Below, piece by piece: positions 18,054-19,713 of a DNA stretch of 19,713 nucleotides; the stretch's first letter is position 1; each line of letters begins with the position of its first letter. The position numbers and the translations under genes are program-made. The stretch comes from Spirogloea muscicola. Lineage: Eukaryota > Streptophyta > Zygnematophyceae > Spirogloeales > Spirogloeaceae. Location of the stretch: positions 24,002-43,714 of the forward strand of contig WELB01000223.1 in NCBI GenBank assembly GCA_009602725.1, written 5' to 3'. Under the pieces are notes generated by a model, which saw only the letters and a program-made list of their open reading frames with translations, was not told where the DNA came from and made no database searches.

Positions 18054-19359
18054 CTATTGCAGCAGAGTGAGCTCCACAGCCATGTCGTCTAGGAATGCCC
18101 CCTGCCTCTCCCTGATGGCTCGCATGGCCTCTAGCTCGTTCCTAAATTTCACGAGCACCCGGCGCTGAATGGCATCAATGGTCTTGCGCCGCTCTCCTTT
18201 CAGCCGCTTATGCAGTGGCGTCCGGATGTCCTTGTACTCACTGCAACACATTGATGAAGACAAAAGCTCCACAAACTCGTCAGCAAGGCCGTCTGCTCAT
18301 GCTCTTGCTGATGGCCCTTTGCTGGCTTGGGACACTTGACGCTTCACGTTGCATCAAGCGAGTGAGATGCTATCAAAACAGCCCCTTATGACGGGCCTTG
18401 CAATGGGCAAGCATTGACTCACAGCTTGACATGCTTGATGCCAGATGGCGGGATCTGGAAGCCGTGGAAGAAACGCTCCACTTGGTCCGTGTTGAGCTCG
18501 TCCGGCAGGTTCCCCATGACCACCTGTAGGTGCACAAGTTGCACACTCCGCGCTTTGCTCGATCAGACCGACTTGCTACCCCTCCCTAGAGCCAGGCCGG
18601 CATGCGTCGCGCTCCGTACCGAGTGCATGCGGAACTCGTCGGCAATCCGATTGGGGTGCTTGTGGTTCTCCTCCTCCTGCCTCAGCTGCTCCTCGTCCTC
18701 CTGCCAGCCTCAAGCAGCCGGCAAGCAGCCCATCACAGCGAGGTGAAGGAGGGGCTCGGCCTCTTGCCAGCAGACCGCCCCACTTTGTCAGCGAGAGTGG
18801 CAGCCTCACCAGGCTGAGCTTGACAACGCGCGTGCCAATGCGCTTGCGGGCGTTGACGATGGCCTGCACCTTGTTAAACTGCTGCTCCGACGCCAGCGTC
18901 AGCCGCCTGGGGTGCTCAGTGGAGCAGGCGCAGCAAAAGTCGTTAGCAAGTTCCCAAACCCTGAATCTAAAAGAGCCCAACAGCAGCCCAGGACCCACGG
19001 GCCTCAGACTCAAGTGCCTTCTATAAACGAATGCCTCCAACTTGAAGCCTAAATCACACCCAAAAGCTAGCGCGCTGCTGGCAGCTGCCGGCCGGAGCGG
19101 TCAGTGGTCAGTCAGTGTGTAGCACTGACCAGTGGCGGAAGGAGTAGCGGTCGTCCACGACGGTGGCACAGTCCTGGGGCCGCACGCCAGCCGCGGCCAG
19201 CAGCGCCGCCACCTCGCCCCGCAGCGCGTACTTGGGCACGTTGTGCAGCCGCGCCACGACTCGCGCCGCCTTGGTGGGCGACGCTGCCGGCGGCTCCACC
19301 TTCGCCGCCGCCGCCATCGCCGTCGCATTCGCAGCTGCCGTAGGGGCAGCGCCCGCCAT
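18054..19359 (-). CDS. RRM-like RNA-binding protein, two RRM-like domains
   Basis: Five exons on - (19359-19130, 18906-18810, 18700-18620, 18523-18423, 18240-18054) join at GT-AG sites into 231 aa without a break. An Ala-rich N-terminus (residues 1-30) may be a targeting or disordered segment. Residues about 32-110 (VVARLHNVPKYALRGEVAAL ... VDDRYSFRHWRLTLAS ... VQAIVNARKRIGTRVVKLSL) have the beta-alpha-beta layout of an RRM but with poor RNP1 aromatics. A charged linker (EDEEQLRQEEENHKHPNRIA) follows, then a second fold-like region: VVMGNLPDELNTDQVERFF with RRM-like RNP2 (VVMGNL), ending in a basic helix-rich part (KRLKGERRKTIDAIQRRVLV) and DDMAVELTLLQ. It probably binds RNA; compartment and target are unknown. 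The ATG at 19359 is the first that keeps the frame; upstream sequence is GC-rich and could hold an alternative start. Confidence 0.75.
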
Positions 19360-19596
19360 AGCACCTGGTGGACGGCAGCAGAAGACGGTATAGCAGAGAC
19401 CGGATCTTCAGCACGTCGTCCATGACGATGGTTTACTGGTTTCACTACAACTCCACGAGCTATAGGTCTTCGTCGGTCGGGCCGGCTCGCCGGTTTACCA
19501 CCGGCGTCGCTGGCGGCGCAGTCCGGCAGGTCCGCCGCGGCGGGCTCGCCAGCGCCGGTCGACAAGGCGCTCCGCGGCGCGAAGGCCGCCGCGAAG
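19360..19596 (-). promoter_or_regulatory. Upstream region of the RRM gene
   Basis: About 240 bp of GC-rich DNA between the RRM gene start and the terminal A tract. It should include the promoter and 5' UTR of that gene, unless cut by the contig end. On + a frame is open into the A tract with an Ala/Lys-rich reading (VDKALRGAKAAAKK), which could be the end of another exon but is too short to name. Confidence 0.3.

Positions 19597-19713
<117 letters not shown>

Overview
The window looks like nuclear DNA of a green alga (Chlorophyta, perhaps a trebouxiophyte). Genes are split by many short GT-AG introns, coding DNA is GC-rich, and TGTAA, the usual chlorophyte polyadenylation signal, lies downstream of some stop codons. 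Two genes belong to families I know mainly from plants (a cadmium-induced AS8-like protein and an At1g06200/At2g31140-like S26 peptidase homologue). The transposon remains are of the RT / CCHC / restriction-like-endonuclease LINE type. Assignments rest on motif recognition and hand-built exon joins, not on database searches.

Left part (1-6.9 kb). A GGC microsatellite opens the contig. It is followed by a two-exon AS8-like glycine-rich membrane protein (269-836, +), about 1.9 kb with no recognisable gene, a four-exon S26-peptidase-like protein lacking both catalytic residues (2697-3983, -), a 0.7 kb GC-rich divergent promoter region, and a five-exon phytanoyl-CoA dioxygenase family gene (4690-6532, +). 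That last gene carries one apparent frameshift in exon 2.

Middle part (6.9-14.3 kb). This is a repeat-rich accessory stretch. After a poorly understood segment with two exon-like blocks comes a 2.3 kb imperfect palindrome (8219-10521). Its arms are two diverged, broken copies of an F-box/leucine-rich-repeat gene. Next to it is a second, nearly perfect palindrome (10722-11328) made of two head-on copies of the 3' end of a LINE-like retroelement. Then come a large 5'-truncated copy of a related element (RT from the YADD region through CCHC finger and endonuclease-like domain, 11351-13306), a further tail copy, and a fourth C-terminal fragment. The fourth fragment is interrupted by a 93-bp in-frame insertion with 8-bp flanking direct repeats. 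Pieces of the retroelement tail also occur in PhyH intron 3 and near 7.2 kb.

Right part (14.3-19.7 kb). After GC-rich DNA with no recognised gene come an intact eight-exon mitochondrial carrier gene (15152-17657, +; 373 aa; S-adenosylmethionine-carrier-like group, closest in my memory to At1g74240) and, convergent to it, an intact five-exon RRM-like RNA-binding protein gene (18054-19359, -; 231 aa). The contig ends in 117 consecutive A residues.

The recognised host genes do not form a pathway. Several suggest organellar work (mitochondrial carrier, S26-like membrane protein), but the grouping looks incidental. The most informative part is the palindrome and retroelement nest at 8.2-14.3 kb.
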